Notes: generated from the letters alone by a model not told the origin. A DNA stretch of 64,000 nucleotides from Corynebacterium sp. HMSC08A12 (GCF_001807485.1 NZ_KV789168.1:62001-126000); one strand, 5' to 3'. Shown: positions 44,444-53,973, numbered from the stretch's first letter. Translations and numbers: made by a program.

Positions 44444-46285
44444 TCACTCGATCATGCGGACTGCCATGGGCTGCATGCCGCCCCAGCGCACGTCGGAGAT
44501 CTTGACGACATCGCCGGACTGCGGGGCCTCGATCATCTTGCCATCGCCCAGGTACAGGGCGACGTGGCCCGGCCAGAACAGCATGTCGCCACGCTTGGCC
44601 TGCGAGGAAGGAACCTGCTTGCCGGCCGTGTACTGGTAGCCGGAGTAGTGCTGTAGCTCGATGCCTACGCCGTAGAATGCGTACATCATCAGGCCGGAGC
44701 AGTCGAAGCCGACCTTGTTGTAGTCGCCGTGCGCGTCGGCTACACCGCCGTCGCGGATGCCCTTGGTCGGGCCGTGGAAGTTACCGCCGCCCCATGCGTA
44801 GGGCAGGCCCAGCTGGCTTTCGGCGCGCTTAATGACGCGCTCGATCTTCTCCTCGGCGGTGCCGGAGGTATCGGGGCTACTCGGGTCCAGTGCATCGGCG
44901 ATGGCCTCAGCTGGGTTTTCAGGGGTCTCCGGGGTCTCCGGAGTAACGGCCTCGTCCGGAGTTTCGGGAGTCTCTGGAGTTTCTGGGGTCTCCAGAGCTT
45001 CGGTTGCTTCCTCGGTTTCCGGAGCCGTGGGGGTCTCCGGGGTCTCCTGCGCCGCCGGTGCGGTGCTGGTGCCGCCGCCCATGGCGCGGTCATACTCCTG
45101 GCCTGCGGTTTCGCGGCCCGCACGCGCGGCGGCAGCCACGGCACCATCCGGGTTGCCGGACAGTGCGGTGGTGAAGCCAGCCATCAGTGCGGACTCGCCG
45201 GCCTTGCGCAGGCCGTCGAGGGCTGCCTGGCGCTGGTCATCGCCGCTGGCGTTCAGATCGTAGGAGGACTGCAGCTCTGCCGGGAGCTCCGGCAGACCTG
45301 CCGGGTTGCCGAGGGAGCCCTGTGCCGGGGACTCGTCGGACTGGTCGGACTCGGTGGTCTCAGTGGTCTCGTTAGCCTCGGCCGGCTGAGCGTCCTCAGT
45401 GTTCTCTGTGTTTTCAGTGTTCTCGGTGTTCTCGGTGGAGTCCTCAGTGGACTGAGTCTCCTCCGCCTTTTCATCGGCCTTCTCGACCTTGGCTCCCGCG
45501 TTCTCGGCTGCCTTCTCGGCGACCTTGCGCTTGTCCCAGCTAGAAGCCTCCGGGTGGGTGTTGGTGAAGGTCTCCACGGCGGCGCGAGCCTCGCGGAGCG
45601 CCTTCTCCGCCTTCGACTTCTCATCGAGCAGGCGCTTGTACTCCTTCTGCTTCTCGGTGAGGGTCTTCTGGGAGTTGTTCAGGGTGTCGCGCGCGGTGTT
45701 GTACTTGTTTACCGCGTCGTCGACGGCGGAGTTCGCCTTATCGCGGGAGTCGCGTAGCGAGGACTCCTCGTTGGCGTTCTGGGTACGCGCCAGGTCGAGG
45801 CGGTCGACCTCGTCCTTCTGCTTCTTGGAGGCTGCGTCGATGTAGGAGGAGCGATCGAGCGTGTCACCAACTGCGTCGCTGCCGCCGGCAGCCAGGTTCA
45901 CGGCGGAGGCGTCGCCGCCCTGGGCGTAGGCGGAACGCGCGATGTCGTTCAGCTTCGACTGTGCCTTGGTTACCTCGGTGTCGGAATCCTTGAGGCGTCC
46001 GCGTGCGTCCACGACCTTGTCCTGGGCCGTTTGGGCGGCGGACTGGCTGTTGACGAGGTCGACGCGGGCCTTGTTGGCATCTTCTCGCAGCGATCCCATG
46101 AGCGTCTCCATCTCGGAGACCTGGGACTTGGCGCGAGAAACCTGGCCGACGAGGTCGGCCAGGAAGCTTTCAACGGTGCGCTTGTCGTCGGCCTGGGCGA
46201 CCATAGTCGTCGACTGCAGCGTCACTCCGGCGGTCACTGCGACGGCCAACACCGTTCGCTTACGGCTTTGTGGTCGTGGTGTCAC
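44444..46285 (-). CDS. Secreted NlpC/P60 peptidoglycan hydrolase, RipA-like
   Basis: A 613-residue cell-wall endopeptidase. A Sec signal peptide (1-32) is followed by a long coiled coil (about 38-235, RipA-like) that in relatives occludes the active site. An ENT-repeat acidic segment (284-298) and a TPE/ETP-repeat linker (about 414-457) precede the C-terminal NlpC/P60 domain (about 480-613). The catalytic residues are Cys529 (DCSG), His574 (WPGHVAL) and Glu586, matching the RipA spacing for the last pair. It probably cleaves D-Glu-DAP bonds during daughter-cell separation. The gene order with an Rv1476-like protein and acn is mycobacterial (Rv1475c-Rv1477). The long upstream region holds GlxR-like and other palindromes. 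Confidence 0.93.
   Translation of the reverse strand: MTPRPQSRKRTVLAVAVTAGVTLQSTTMVAQADDKRTVESFLADLVGQVSRAKSQVSEMETLMGSLREDANKARVDLVNSQSAAQTAQDKVVDARGRLKDSDTEVTKAQSKLNDIARSAYAQGGDASAVNLAAGGSDAVGDTLDRSSYIDAASKKQKDEVDRLDLARTQNANEESSLRDSRDKANSAVDDAVNKYNTARDTLNNSQKTLTEKQKEYKRLLDEKSKAEKALREARAAVETFTNTHPEASSWDKRKVAEKAAENAGAKVEKADEKAEETQSTEDSTENTENTENTENTEDAQPAEANETTETTESDQSDESPAQGSLGNPAGLPELPAELQSSYDLNASGDDQRQAALDGLRKAGESALMAGFTTALSGNPDGAVAAAARAGRETAGQEYDRAMGGGTSTAPAAQETPETPTAPETEEATEALETPETPETPETPDEAVTPETPETPENPAEAIADALDPSSPDTSGTAEEKIERVIKRAESQLGLPYAWGGGNFHGPTKGIRDGGVADAHGDYNKVGFDCSGLMMYAFYGVGIELQHYSGYQYTAGKQVPSSQAKRGDMLFWPGHVALYLGDGKMIEAPQSGDVVKISDVRWGGMQPMAVRMIE
44915..45046. repeat. TPE/ETP-coding repeat in the NlpC/P60 gene
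   Basis: In-frame degenerate repeats of CTCC/TCTC triplets encode ETPETP-type units around residues 414-457. The tract is proline/threonine/glutamate-rich, likely a wall-spanning flexible linker, and prone to length variation among strains. Confidence 0.7.
45392..45436. repeat. ENT tandem repeat in the NlpC/P60 gene
   Basis: Four consecutive 9-base units code for ENT repeats (residues about 285-297). The acidic low-complexity segment separates the coiled coil from the middle region and is a likely source of slippage polymorphism. Confidence 0.7.
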
Positions 46286-46539
46286 GATCGATTCTCCTGG
46301 TGTTTATACAACTGGCTTTGAAGCGAGCGAAACCCTCGGTCCAGCTGGCCGCACTTCCCCATGCGATCAGTACAGGTCCCGTCGGGTGACTCTCAAAAAT
46401 CACTTCGAGATCAACTCGTTTCAAAAGTTGACACTGGGAACCCTAGAGCACACGAGTCAAGGCCGTAAACTTTTTCACCATGAATCCCATGAATCGCACT
46501 AGTCACATAAGTAACGGCAATTGCCTTGACCTGCGAATA

Positions 46540-46555
46540 GTAACGGAAAAGTTAC
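46540..46555. promoter_or_regulatory. Palindrome GTAAC-N6-GTTAC upstream of the NlpC/P60 gene
   Basis: GTAACGGAAAAGTTAC lies three bases from the GlxR-like palindrome, about 255 bases before the NlpC/P60 start. GTTAC/GTAAC half-sites resemble reported MtrA boxes of actinobacteria, and MtrA controls cell-wall hydrolase genes in C. glutamicum, but the match is from memory and partial. Confidence 0.35.
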
Positions 46556-46558
46556 AAG

Positions 46559-46574
46559 TGTGATTTATGTCACA
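46559..46574. promoter_or_regulatory. GlxR (CRP-type) operator upstream of the NlpC/P60 gene
   Basis: TGTGATTTATGTCACA fits the CRP/GlxR consensus TGTGA-N6-TCACA exactly in both half-sites. It lies about 275 bases upstream of the NlpC/P60 ATG, in a 401-base space that contains no coding frame I can support (46286-46686). GlxR links carbon status to cell-wall growth in C. glutamicum. Confidence 0.6.
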
Positions 46575-46686
46575 TTTATGAGCGTGTAGGCGTGTCGTAT
46601 TGCACTACCTGTAGAAAGCCCCCGTTTTTCTAGATTCACCCTTAAGGTTAGTCAATCCCCCAGGCTTGACTATTTTAAACCGTTAC

Positions 46687-47214
46687 CTATTTCTGCTTGG
46701 TCCACGGCTTTGATAACGAAGCGATTACGGCCGCCACGGCCACTGCTAGGAACACTCCCACGTTGGCCAGGCCTGTGGGAGTTTCGTACCCCGCCGCCTG
46801 GTTGAGGAACTCCTGTGTCACCTCCGGATGACTGTTGGCGCCAGAGAGAACCTTGTAGTTCGATTCGATGGCATAGCGCGACAGATTCTCCGACACTGCC
46901 GTCGCCTGGCTCGGGGACTTCAGGATCACCGTGTCCGCGTCCGTGCCGTCCAGCACTTTCTGCGCCACGTCGCGCAGACTGTTGTGGCGCTCCCCGTCCT
47001 GGTTGATGTAGCCGATCTTTAGGGTGCCTATTTTGGACGCCGACTCTCCCCTCTCGGTCGCCTCAACCACATCGTTGAGGCTCTTGGATAGGCCGGCCGA
47101 TCCAGACTCCACCTCGGTTGGGAAATCTTCGGCGACGAAGACTGGGGCGTCATTAAGAGAGGCAATGAGCTGCGCAACGTCGTCCGAAGGGGCGGGGTTA
47201 GGCGTATCGGTCAT
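46687..47214 (-). CDS. Rv1476-like membrane protein
   Basis: A 175-residue protein with a soluble N-terminal domain of about 140 residues and one C-terminal transmembrane helix (GLANVGVFLAVAVAAVIASLS) followed by a basic tail (KPWTKQK). The position between an NlpC/P60 hydrolase and acn matches mycobacterial Rv1476. The soluble part may face the periplasm or cytoplasm; without a signal peptide, the cytoplasm is likelier. The function is unknown. Its start is divergent from acn. Confidence 0.75.
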   Translation of the reverse strand: MTDTPNPAPSDDVAQLIASLNDAPVFVAEDFPTEVESGSAGLSKSLNDVVEATERGESASKIGTLKIGYINQDGERHNSLRDVAQKVLDGTDADTVILKSPSQATAVSENLSRYAIESNYKVLSGANSHPEVTQEFLNQAAGYETPTGLANVGVFLAVAVAAVIASLSKPWTKQK

Positions 47215-47236
47215 GGGATGTTTTTAGCACCGAAAG

Positions 47237-47248
47237 AGGGGTGGGGGT
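47237..47248 (+). promoter_or_regulatory. Possible RamA site upstream of acn
   Basis: The tandem G-runs AGGGGT and GGGGGT lie 35-46 bases before the AcnR operator. RamA activates acn in C. glutamicum through G4-6T-type half-sites, and this is the only such tandem in the region. The match is suggestive only. Confidence 0.3.
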
Positions 47249-47282
47249 ATCGGCGACACGCTTAAACTCGCAGGATTCGCAG

Positions 47283-47298
47283 CAGGACAATCGTACTG
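47283..47298. promoter_or_regulatory. AcnR operator
   Basis: CAGGACAATCGTACTG matches the corynebacterial AcnR consensus CAGNACNNNCGTACTG at every fixed position. It lies directly upstream of the probable acn -10 hexamer TAAAAT (47300-47305), so repressor binding would exclude RNA polymerase. The acnR gene is two positions downstream. Confidence 0.85.
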
Positions 47299-47299
47299 T

Positions 47300-47305
47300 T
47301 AAAAT
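47300..47305 (+). promoter_or_regulatory. acn promoter -10 element
   Basis: TAAAAT immediately follows the AcnR operator. The implied transcript start is near 47313, giving a 5' leader of about 125 bases before the GTG of acn. No clear -35 is seen; activator-dependent promoters often lack one. Confidence 0.5.
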
Positions 47306-47439
47306 TTTTAGTGACGTCGCGGCAAGAATGCTGCCACAATGGTAAGCAGAGCCTCCGCCGCGGGCGGCTGTCCCGTGCGTGGCGGCGACCACATCGACGA
47401 CGACATTTCGACTAAGAGAAGAGATTAAAGGAGCTCACT

Positions 47440-50250
47440 GTGGCTGAAAGCATCAACTCCTTCGATTCCAAGAGCACTCTGCAGGTCGGCGAGAAGTCCT
47501 ATGACTACTTCGCGCTGGATGCTGTGCCGGGAATGGAGAAGCTTCCCTACTCCCTGAAGGTTCTCGGCGAGAACCTGCTGCGCAACGAGGATGGCAAGAA
47601 CATCACTCGCGAGCACATCGAGGCCATCGCCAACTGGGATCCTTCCGCAGAGCCCAACTTCGAGATCCAGTTCACCCCGGCCCGCGTTATCATGCAGGAC
47701 TTCACCGGCGTGGCCTGCATCGTTGACCTGGCTACCATTCGTGACGCCGTGGTTGCCCTGGGCGGCAACGCAGACGACGTTAACCCGCTGAACCCGGCTG
47801 AGATGGTCATCGACCACTCCGTGATCATCGAGGCATTTGGTAACGCCGACGCTCTGGAGAAGAACGTCGAGATCGAGTACCAGCGCAACGACGAGCGCTA
47901 CAAGTTCCTGCGTTGGGGCACCGGCGCCTTCGAGAACTTCCGCGTTGTTCCTCCGGGAACCGGCATCGTCCACCAGGTGAACATCGAGTACCTGGCCCGC
48001 TCCGTCTTCGACAACAACGGCCTGGCATACCCGGACACCTGTGTTGGTACTGACTCCCACACCACCATGGAAAACGGCCTGGGCATCCTGGGCTGGGGTG
48101 TCGGCGGCATCGAGGCTGAGGCTGCAATGCTCGGCCAGCCGATCTCCATGCTGATCCCGCGCGTCGTTGGCTTCAAGCTGACCGGCGAGATCCCGGCTGG
48201 CGTTACCGCCACCGACGTCGTTCTGACCATCACCGACATGCTGCGCCAGCACGGCGTGGTCGGCAAGTTCGTCGAGTTCTACGGCAAGGGCGTTGGCGAG
48301 CTGCCGCTGGCCAACCGCGCAACCATCGGCAACATGTCTCCGGAGTTCGGCTCCACCGCGGCTATGTTCCCGATCGACGAAGAGACCGTGAAGTACCTGG
48401 AGCTGACCGGCCGCGACCAGGAGACCCTGGATCGCGTCGAGGCTTACGCCAAGGCACAGGGCATGTGGCTGGACCCGGAGAAGGAAGTCGAGTACTCCGA
48501 GTACCTCGAGCTGGACCTGTCCACCGTCGTTCCTTCCATCGCTGGCCCGAAGCGTCCGCAGGACCGCATCGAGCTGAACGACTCCAAGGCACAGTTCCGC
48601 AAGGATCTGCACAACTACGTCGACGCCGATGCTTCTGCCTCTACCCCGGACTTCGACGCAGAGGGCCCGGCTACCGAGGACACTTCTGCCCAGGCTGCCG
48701 GCACCCCGGCATCCGCTGCTGATGCGAAGGGCAACATTCCTTCCGCAGCTGCAGGTGCAGAGGGCCGCCCGTCCAACCCGGTCACCGTCAACTACAACGG
48801 TGAGGACATCGAGCTGGACCACGGTATGGTTGCCATCGCCTCCATCACCTCCTGCACCAACACCTCTAACCCGTCCGTCATGGTCGGCGCTGGCCTGCTG
48901 GCACGCAACGCTGCCGCCAAGGGCCTGAAGTCCGCACCGTGGGTTAAGACCTCCATGGCGCCGGGCTCCCAGGTTGTTAACGGCTACTACGAGAAGGCGG
49001 GCCTGTGGAAGGACCTGGAGGCCATGGGCTTCTACCTGGTCGGCTACGGCTGCACCACCTGTATCGGTAACTCTGGTCCGCTGCCGGAGGAGATCTCCGC
49101 AGGCATCAACGAGGGCGACCTGGCCGCCACCGCTGTCCTGTCCGGTAACCGTAACTTCGAGGGGCGCATCAACCCGGACGTCAAGATGAACTACTTGGCC
49201 TCCCCGATCCTGGTTATCGCCTACGCGATCGCCGGCACGATGGACTTCGACTTCGAGAACCAGCCGCTGGGCCAGGACCAGGATGGCAACGATGTCTTCC
49301 TGAAGGACATCTGGCCGTCCACCGAGGACATCGAGGAAGTTATCGCTTCCTCCATCACCAAGGACCTGTACGCCGAGGACTACGCAAACGTCTTCGAGGG
49401 CGACGAGCGCTGGCGCTCCCTGGAGGTTCCTTCCGGCAAGACCTTCGACTGGGATCCGAAGTCCACCTACATCCGCAAGGCTCCGTACTTCGACGGTATG
49501 AGCAAGGAGCCGGAGGCTGTCAATGATGTCAAGGGCGCTCGCGTCCTGGCTCTGCTGGGCGACTCCGTGACCACCGACCACATCTCCCCTGCTTCCACCA
49601 TTAAGCCGGGCACCCCGGCTGCTCAGTACCTGGATGCAAACGGTGTGGAGCGCAAGGACTACAACTCCCTGGGCGCACGTCGTGGTAACCACGAGGTCAT
49701 GGTTCGCGGTACCTTCGCTAACATCCGCCTGCAGAACCAGCTGCTCGACGGTGTTTCCGGTGGCTACACCCGCGACTTCACCCAGGAGGGCGGCCCGCAG
49801 TCCTTCATCTACGACGCCGCCATGAACTACCAGAAGGAGAACACTCCGCTGGTCGTTCTGGGTGGTAAGGAATACGGCACCGGCTCCTCCCGTGACTGGG
49901 CTGCTAAGGGCACCCTGCTGCTGGGTGTGAAGGCCGTCATCGCCGAGTCCTTCGAGCGTATCCACCGCTCCAACCTGATCGGCATGGGCGTGGTCCCGCT
50001 GCAGTTCCCGGAGGGTGAGTCCTGGAAGTCCCTGGGCATCGAGGGCACCGAGACCTTCGACATCGAGGGCATCGAGGAGCTCAACAACGGCTCCACCCCG
50101 AAGACCGTCAAGGTAACTGCCACCAAGGAGAACGGCGAGAAGATTGAGTTCGACGCCGTGACCCGCATCGATACCCCCGGTGAGGCAGACTACTACCGCA
50201 ACGGTGGCATCCTGCAGTTCGTTCTGCGCAACATGATGTCCGGCAAGTAA
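47440..50250 (+). CDS. acn: Aconitate hydratase
   Basis: A 936-residue monomeric aconitase (AcnA type) that interconverts citrate and isocitrate through cis-aconitate in the TCA and glyoxylate cycles. The [4Fe-4S] ligand cysteines are seen in SITSCTN and YGCTTCIG. An Ala/Thr/Asp-rich linker of about 50 residues (about 390-440) interrupts the core, as in other corynebacterial enzymes. The start is GTG behind AAGGAG. Codon use is very biased, indicating high expression. An exact AcnR operator sits in the promoter, and acnR follows the hairpin downstream. Confidence 0.97.
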   Translation: MAESINSFDSKSTLQVGEKSYDYFALDAVPGMEKLPYSLKVLGENLLRNEDGKNITREHIEAIANWDPSAEPNFEIQFTPARVIMQDFTGVACIVDLATIRDAVVALGGNADDVNPLNPAEMVIDHSVIIEAFGNADALEKNVEIEYQRNDERYKFLRWGTGAFENFRVVPPGTGIVHQVNIEYLARSVFDNNGLAYPDTCVGTDSHTTMENGLGILGWGVGGIEAEAAMLGQPISMLIPRVVGFKLTGEIPAGVTATDVVLTITDMLRQHGVVGKFVEFYGKGVGELPLANRATIGNMSPEFGSTAAMFPIDEETVKYLELTGRDQETLDRVEAYAKAQGMWLDPEKEVEYSEYLELDLSTVVPSIAGPKRPQDRIELNDSKAQFRKDLHNYVDADASASTPDFDAEGPATEDTSAQAAGTPASAADAKGNIPSAAAGAEGRPSNPVTVNYNGEDIELDHGMVAIASITSCTNTSNPSVMVGAGLLARNAAAKGLKSAPWVKTSMAPGSQVVNGYYEKAGLWKDLEAMGFYLVGYGCTTCIGNSGPLPEEISAGINEGDLAATAVLSGNRNFEGRINPDVKMNYLASPILVIAYAIAGTMDFDFENQPLGQDQDGNDVFLKDIWPSTEDIEEVIASSITKDLYAEDYANVFEGDERWRSLEVPSGKTFDWDPKSTYIRKAPYFDGMSKEPEAVNDVKGARVLALLGDSVTTDHISPASTIKPGTPAAQYLDANGVERKDYNSLGARRGNHEVMVRGTFANIRLQNQLLDGVSGGYTRDFTQEGGPQSFIYDAAMNYQKENTPLVVLGGKEYGTGSSRDWAAKGTLLLGVKAVIAESFERIHRSNLIGMGVVPLQFPEGESWKSLGIEGTETFDIEGIEELNNGSTPKTVKVTATKENGEKIEFDAVTRIDTPGEADYYRNGGILQFVLRNMMSGK

Positions 50251-50277
50251 GGAATAACTCCTTATAAGCCTGGCATG

Positions 50278-50332
50278 AGGCGGTGACCGGCGCCCTCTTC
50301 CCCTAAGGGGAGAGAAGCGCGGGTCACCGCCT
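50278..50332 (+). terminator. Long hairpin between acn and acnR
   Basis: AGGCGGTGACC (50278-50288) pairs perfectly with GGTCACCGCCT (50322-50332). The loop has a further C-rich/G-rich pairing (CCCC...GGGG). It ends in CTTTGTG, a weak T-run, so it probably attenuates rather than stops transcription and allows some read-through into acnR. Confidence 0.7.
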
Positions 50333-50367
50333 TTGTGCTCCCATACAACTCAACGAGGTTTAAGCAG

Positions 50368-50937
50368 ATGCCCAAAGTAAGCGACACGGACCTGGCAGAG
50401 CGGAAGGTCGAGATCCTGTCCGGCGCGCGCCACTGCTTCGCTACCTACGGCTACGACGGCGCGACCGTCGCCCGGCTGGAAGAAACCATCGGCAAGTCCC
50501 GCGGCGCGATCTTCCACCATTACGGCAACAAGGATCAGCTGTTTCTCGAGGTTGCCCATGAAGACATGCGCAAAATGGCCGAACTAGCGGCCGACGAGGG
50601 GCTTATCGGTGCTATTCGCGCCCTAGTCAAGTCAAAAGACTTGACCGACTGGTGGGGTATGCGTGTGGAGATCACCCGCAGGGTCAACATAGACCCCTGC
50701 TTCGCGGCGAAGTGGGAGCTGGATCAGCTGGCGCTGCGCGAGACTGTGCGCACCCGCCTGCGGGAACAGCGCTCCAGCGGGCGAATCCGCAAGGACGTGG
50801 AGGTAGAGACGATCGCCCAGACGCTGGAGTTGGTGCTCGAGGGGGTGCTTGGGCGGCTTGCCCAGCGGCAGGGCACCGAGGGCCTGTCCGACGCGCTGGA
50901 CTTCGTAGAAAGCGCGCTGCGTTCCCCCGGACAATAG
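50368..50937 (+). CDS. acnR: TetR-family aconitase repressor AcnR
   Basis: A 189-residue TetR-type repressor, the same size as C. glutamicum AcnR. The N-terminal HTH occupies about residues 12-55 (EILSGARHCFATYGYDGATVARLEETIGKSRGAIFHHYGNKDQLF). The ligand domain in C. glutamicum AcnR senses citrate-Mg. The ATG at 50368 is chosen over an upstream in-frame codon because it matches the homologue. It follows the acn hairpin by 36 bases and is expected to repress acn through the operator at 47283-47298. Confidence 0.95.
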   Translation: MPKVSDTDLAERKVEILSGARHCFATYGYDGATVARLEETIGKSRGAIFHHYGNKDQLFLEVAHEDMRKMAELAADEGLIGAIRALVKSKDLTDWWGMRVEITRRVNIDPCFAAKWELDQLALRETVRTRLREQRSSGRIRKDVEVETIAQTLELVLEGVLGRLAQRQGTEGLSDALDFVESALRSPGQ

Positions 50938-50968
50938 GCTGTCCAACCCGGTGAGTAGCATGTAGTGC

Positions 50969-51238
50969 ATGATCGCAATCATGACCGTCACCGGGCTGGA
51001 CCACACCGGGATCATCGCCGCCGTGTCCACCGCCCTGGCCGAGCTAGACGTCAACATCCTCAACGTCTCCCAGACCATCATGGACGACTACTTCACCATG
51101 ATCCTGCACGTTCGTATCGACGACTCCCAGCACGGGATCGCCGACGTGCAGGACCGCATGGCGGAGGTCGAGAAGCAGGAGAAGCTCGTCATCCGAGTGC
51201 AATCGGAGGCCATTTTCTCCGCCATGCACGACGTGTAA
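50969..51238 (+). CDS. ACT-domain protein
   Basis: An 89-residue stand-alone ACT domain (UPF0237 type), with the beta-alpha-beta pattern starting MIAIMTVTGLDHTGIIAAVS and the usual NILNVSQTIMDDYFTM. ACT domains bind amino acids and regulate partner enzymes. The next gene (DUF711) starts 20 bases later; this ACT-DUF711 pair is conserved widely in bacteria. Its ligand is unknown. Confidence 0.92.
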   Translation: MIAIMTVTGLDHTGIIAAVSTALAELDVNILNVSQTIMDDYFTMILHVRIDDSQHGIADVQDRMAEVEKQEKLVIRVQSEAIFSAMHDV

Positions 51239-51258
51239 GGGTTCTGGAGGGTTAAAGA

Positions 51259-52632
51259 ATGAATCCACGTCGTGGCGTCACAAACCAAAGCAACAACATC
51301 CTAGAAACCATCGAGATGATCGAGAAGTACCGTCTCGACATCCGAACGGTAACGATGGGCATCAACCTCATGCCCTGCATCCGCGAAACGATGGAGGCCA
51401 CCGCCGAGGCGGTGTTCGAGCGCGTGGTGGACTACGCGCGGAACCTCGTGCCGGTGGCTCAGGAGATCGAGCGGGAGCTGGGCATCCCCATCGTAAACAA
51501 GCGCATCTCCGTGACCCCGGTTGGCATCCTCGCCTCCGCGGTAGAGGGCAACCCGGTGCGTATTGCCGAAGCGCTGGATCGCGCGGCCACCGAGGTGGGT
51601 GTGAACTTCATCGGCGGCTACTCGGCCCTGGTGGACAAGGGGGCCACGCGCGGCGAGCTGGACCTGATCCGCTCGCTGCCCGAGGCGCTGAACGAAACTA
51701 ATGTCGTCTGCGCGTCCGTGAACGTCGGCAGCTCGAAGGCCGGCATCAACATGAATGCGGTCCGCGAGATGGGGCACGTCATCAAGGATGCCTCCACTTA
51801 TGGGCCGGGCGGCACGCTGGCCTGCGCGAAGCTGGTCGTGTTTGCCAACTCCGTCTCCGACAACCCGTTTATGGCTGGCGCCTACCACGGGGTGGAAGAG
51901 CAGGATTGTGTGATCAACGTGGGTGTTTCCGGCCCCGGCGTGGTCGACCGCGCGGTTGCCGGAATGGAAGGCGCAACACTCAACGAGGTCTCCGAGGAGA
52001 TCAAGCGCGCGGCGTTTAAGATCACCCGCACCGGTCAGCTGGTCGGCGTGATGGCCGCCCAAAGGTTGGGCGTGCCCTTCGGCATCGTGGACCTGTCCCT
52101 GGCGCCCACCGCGGAACTCGGCGATTCCGTGGCGCACATTCTGGAGCACATGGGGCTCGGCCAGGTGGGCACCCACGGCACCACCGCTGCCCTGGCGCTG
52201 CTGAACGATGCGGTGAAGAAGGGCGGCATGATGGCCTGCTCGCGCGTCGGCGGCCTCTCGGGTTCGTTTATCCCGGTCTCCGAGGACAAAGGGATGATCG
52301 ACGCTGTGCGCAGCGGCGCCATTAGCATCGACAAGCTGGAGGCCATGACGGCCATCTGTTCCGTCGGCCTGGACATGATCGCCATCCCGGGTGACACCCC
52401 TGCGGAGTCGATTGCTGGAATGATCGCCGACGAGGCCGCCATCGGCGTGATGAACCATAAGACCACCGCCGTGCGCGTGATCCCCGCCGTCGGTACAAAG
52501 GTGGGCGACGATGTGGACTTCGGTGGCCTGCTGGGCTACGCACCGGTGATCGGCGTGAACCGTGCAAGCAGCGCCGAGTTCATCAACCGCGGTGGCTTCA
52601 TCCCCGCCCCGCTGCATGGCTACCGCAACTAG
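51259..52632 (+). CDS. UPF0210/DUF711 (PFL-superfamily) protein
   Basis: A 457-residue conserved protein of the DUF711 family, structurally related to pyruvate formate-lyase but without a radical-site glycine that I can see. Conserved blocks include [34 protein letters not shown] and [27 protein letters not shown]. No activity is established for the family. The paired ACT-domain gene lies 20 bases upstream and probably regulates or stabilises it. A membrane protein gene follows 18 bases downstream on the same strand. Confidence 0.9.
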   Translation: MNPRRGVTNQSNNILETIEMIEKYRLDIRTVTMGINLMPCIRETMEATAEAVFERVVDYARNLVPVAQEIERELGIPIVNKRISVTPVGILASAVEGNPVRIAEALDRAATEVGVNFIGGYSALVDKGATRGELDLIRSLPEALNETNVVCASVNVGSSKAGINMNAVREMGHVIKDASTYGPGGTLACAKLVVFANSVSDNPFMAGAYHGVEEQDCVINVGVSGPGVVDRAVAGMEGATLNEVSEEIKRAAFKITRTGQLVGVMAAQRLGVPFGIVDLSLAPTAELGDSVAHILEHMGLGQVGTHGTTAALALLNDAVKKGGMMACSRVGGLSGSFIPVSEDKGMIDAVRSGAISIDKLEAMTAICSVGLDMIAIPGDTPAESIAGMIADEAAIGVMNHKTTAVRVIPAVGTKVGDDVDFGGLLGYAPVIGVNRASSAEFINRGGFIPAPLHGYRN

Positions 52633-52650
52633 GAAGGATTACTCGCTCGC

Positions 52651-53409
52651 ATGGTGCAGGTCTTCAAGTACGGTCGCTCCTCGGTTGTCATCGACGATCC
52701 GCTCGACGGGCTCGTGCGGGGCGACCAGTCGGGCACATTCGATCAGCGGTGCACCCTCCCCGCCGGGTCGGTCGCGCTGAACGCGGCGCTGTCGAACAAC
52801 GGCCGCATGCCCGTTGCCGGCAACACCGCGGGCTTTAGCGTGGTGCAGACGGTGGTGCTGACAATCGGCGTGGTGCTGTTTGGCCTGGGTGGCTTCCTGG
52901 CCGCCCGCGGAGGCACCCAGACTCTGGTCATTGGCCTGGTGATCGGGGCCATTGGCCTGCTGATGGCGGGCGTTGCACTCTATAGCGCCTCCAAGCGTCG
53001 CGGTCGGCTGCGGATCCTGGGCAAGGCCTGGGGAAATGGCTGGTTGCGATTTGCGCCCGCCCGCGTGGGCGGCGTGTGGATAACGCGGGTGTCTACCCAC
53101 AACGACAACGGGGAGCGCATGAACACGGAGCGCCGCTATTACTACAAGGCCATGGTGCAGGCCTACCCCACCGACGGCACCGAGCCGTTCACGTTCCGCA
53201 CCAGCGAGTTCAACGCCCCGGCCAACTGGGAGGGGCGCCCCTATAACCTGCACATGGCGGACGGCCCCATGGACGTGCTGGAGCCCGAGTTCACCAACGG
53301 CTGGACCATTTGCCGGTACATCGCGGGCCAGCCGGAAACGGCCACTATTTCTACCGACCTGTCGGCCAAGCAGGTCAAGGCGGCGCTAGAGGTTTCGCAG
53401 ATCCACTAA
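52651..53409 (+). CDS. Conserved membrane protein of unknown function
   Basis: A 252-residue protein with two adjacent transmembrane helices (about 65-85 and 90-110) and soluble regions at both ends. The C-terminal part is beta-rich, resembling a DUF3592-type extracytoplasmic domain (TERRYYYKAMVQAYPTDGTEPFTFRTSEF). It follows DUF711 by 18 bases and overlaps the convergent Lrp gene by 24. I cannot assign a role. Confidence 0.7.
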   Translation: MVQVFKYGRSSVVIDDPLDGLVRGDQSGTFDQRCTLPAGSVALNAALSNNGRMPVAGNTAGFSVVQTVVLTIGVVLFGLGGFLAARGGTQTLVIGLVIGAIGLLMAGVALYSASKRRGRLRILGKAWGNGWLRFAPARVGGVWITRVSTHNDNGERMNTERRYYYKAMVQAYPTDGTEPFTFRTSEFNAPANWEGRPYNLHMADGPMDVLEPEFTNGWTICRYIAGQPETATISTDLSAKQVKAALEVSQIH

Positions 53410-53865
53410 CGCCCGCAGCAGCTGGCCGTGCCGGGCGGGGATGCGGGAGCGCAGGATGATTTCCGTCCGCGTGCGCTGCACTCCCTCGACCTCCTGCAGT
53501 TTGAGGGTGATGTGCTCCAGGTGCTCGTGGTCGCGCGCCACCACCCGGCACGATAGGTCGTAAGGCCCGGCGATAGAATGCGCCTCCGTGATCCACGGGA
53601 TGTTCAGGATCGCCGCCGTCGCCTGGTCGAGCGCCCGCTGGTCCAGTGTGACGTGCACGAAAGCGCCTAGCGGGAAGCCGAGTGCGCCGGGGTCGAAATG
53701 AGGGGCGAAGCTGCCTATCACTCCCCTTTCCACGAGCTTGTCTATGCGGCTGCTCACCGTCGCTCGCGCCACCCCGAGTACCCGCGCATACTCGCGCACC
53801 CCGGCCTTGGGCCTTTCGTTGAGTAGCATGCAGAGCTCGATGTCTGTCCGGTCGAGGTCCCTCAT
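53386..53865 (-). CDS. Lrp/AsnC-family transcriptional regulator
   Basis: A 159-residue regulator: an N-terminal HTH (DRTDIELCMLLNERPKAGVREYARVLGVARATVSSRIDKL) and a C-terminal RAM (amino-acid ligand) domain. Its ATG faces the indolepyruvate oxidoreductase gene across a 241-base divergent space, and a palindrome is present there, so it probably controls that gene (and itself) in response to an amino acid, plausibly an aromatic or branched-chain one. The frame is open upstream to 53910; the ATG at 53865 gives the standard N-terminus. Confidence 0.92.
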   Translation of the reverse strand: MRDLDRTDIELCMLLNERPKAGVREYARVLGVARATVSSRIDKLVERGVIGSFAPHFDPGALGFPLGAFVHVTLDQRALDQATAAILNIPWITEAHSIAGPYDLSCRVVARDHEHLEHITLKLQEVEGVQRTRTEIILRSRIPARHGQLLRALVDLRNL

Positions 53866-53958
53866 TCTTCTGACCTTTCTTTGTGACGCCCCTTCACGGC
53901 CTGTTGGCAAGAAACATCTACTTTTGTGTGCAAATCTGTTGTTGCTTGGGTGGGATTT

Positions 53959-53973
53959 TAGGCCATTGGCCTA
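53959..53973. promoter_or_regulatory. Palindrome in the Lrp/indolepyruvate oxidoreductase divergent region
   Basis: TAGGCCA-T-TGGCCTA is a perfect 15-base palindrome with 7-base arms, located 94 bases from the Lrp start and 134 bases from the other start. It is the best candidate for the autoregulatory Lrp site. Confidence 0.45.

Noticed and set aside
46286..46686. A cyclic di-AMP (ydaO-type) riboswitch before the NlpC/P60 gene
   Set aside because: Such riboswitches precede cell-wall hydrolase genes in actinobacteria, but I could not find their conserved core in this interval.
47425..49965. An 846-residue open frame antisense to acn
   Set aside because: It mirrors the strong codon bias and GC skew of acn and has a low-complexity sequence without recognisable domains.
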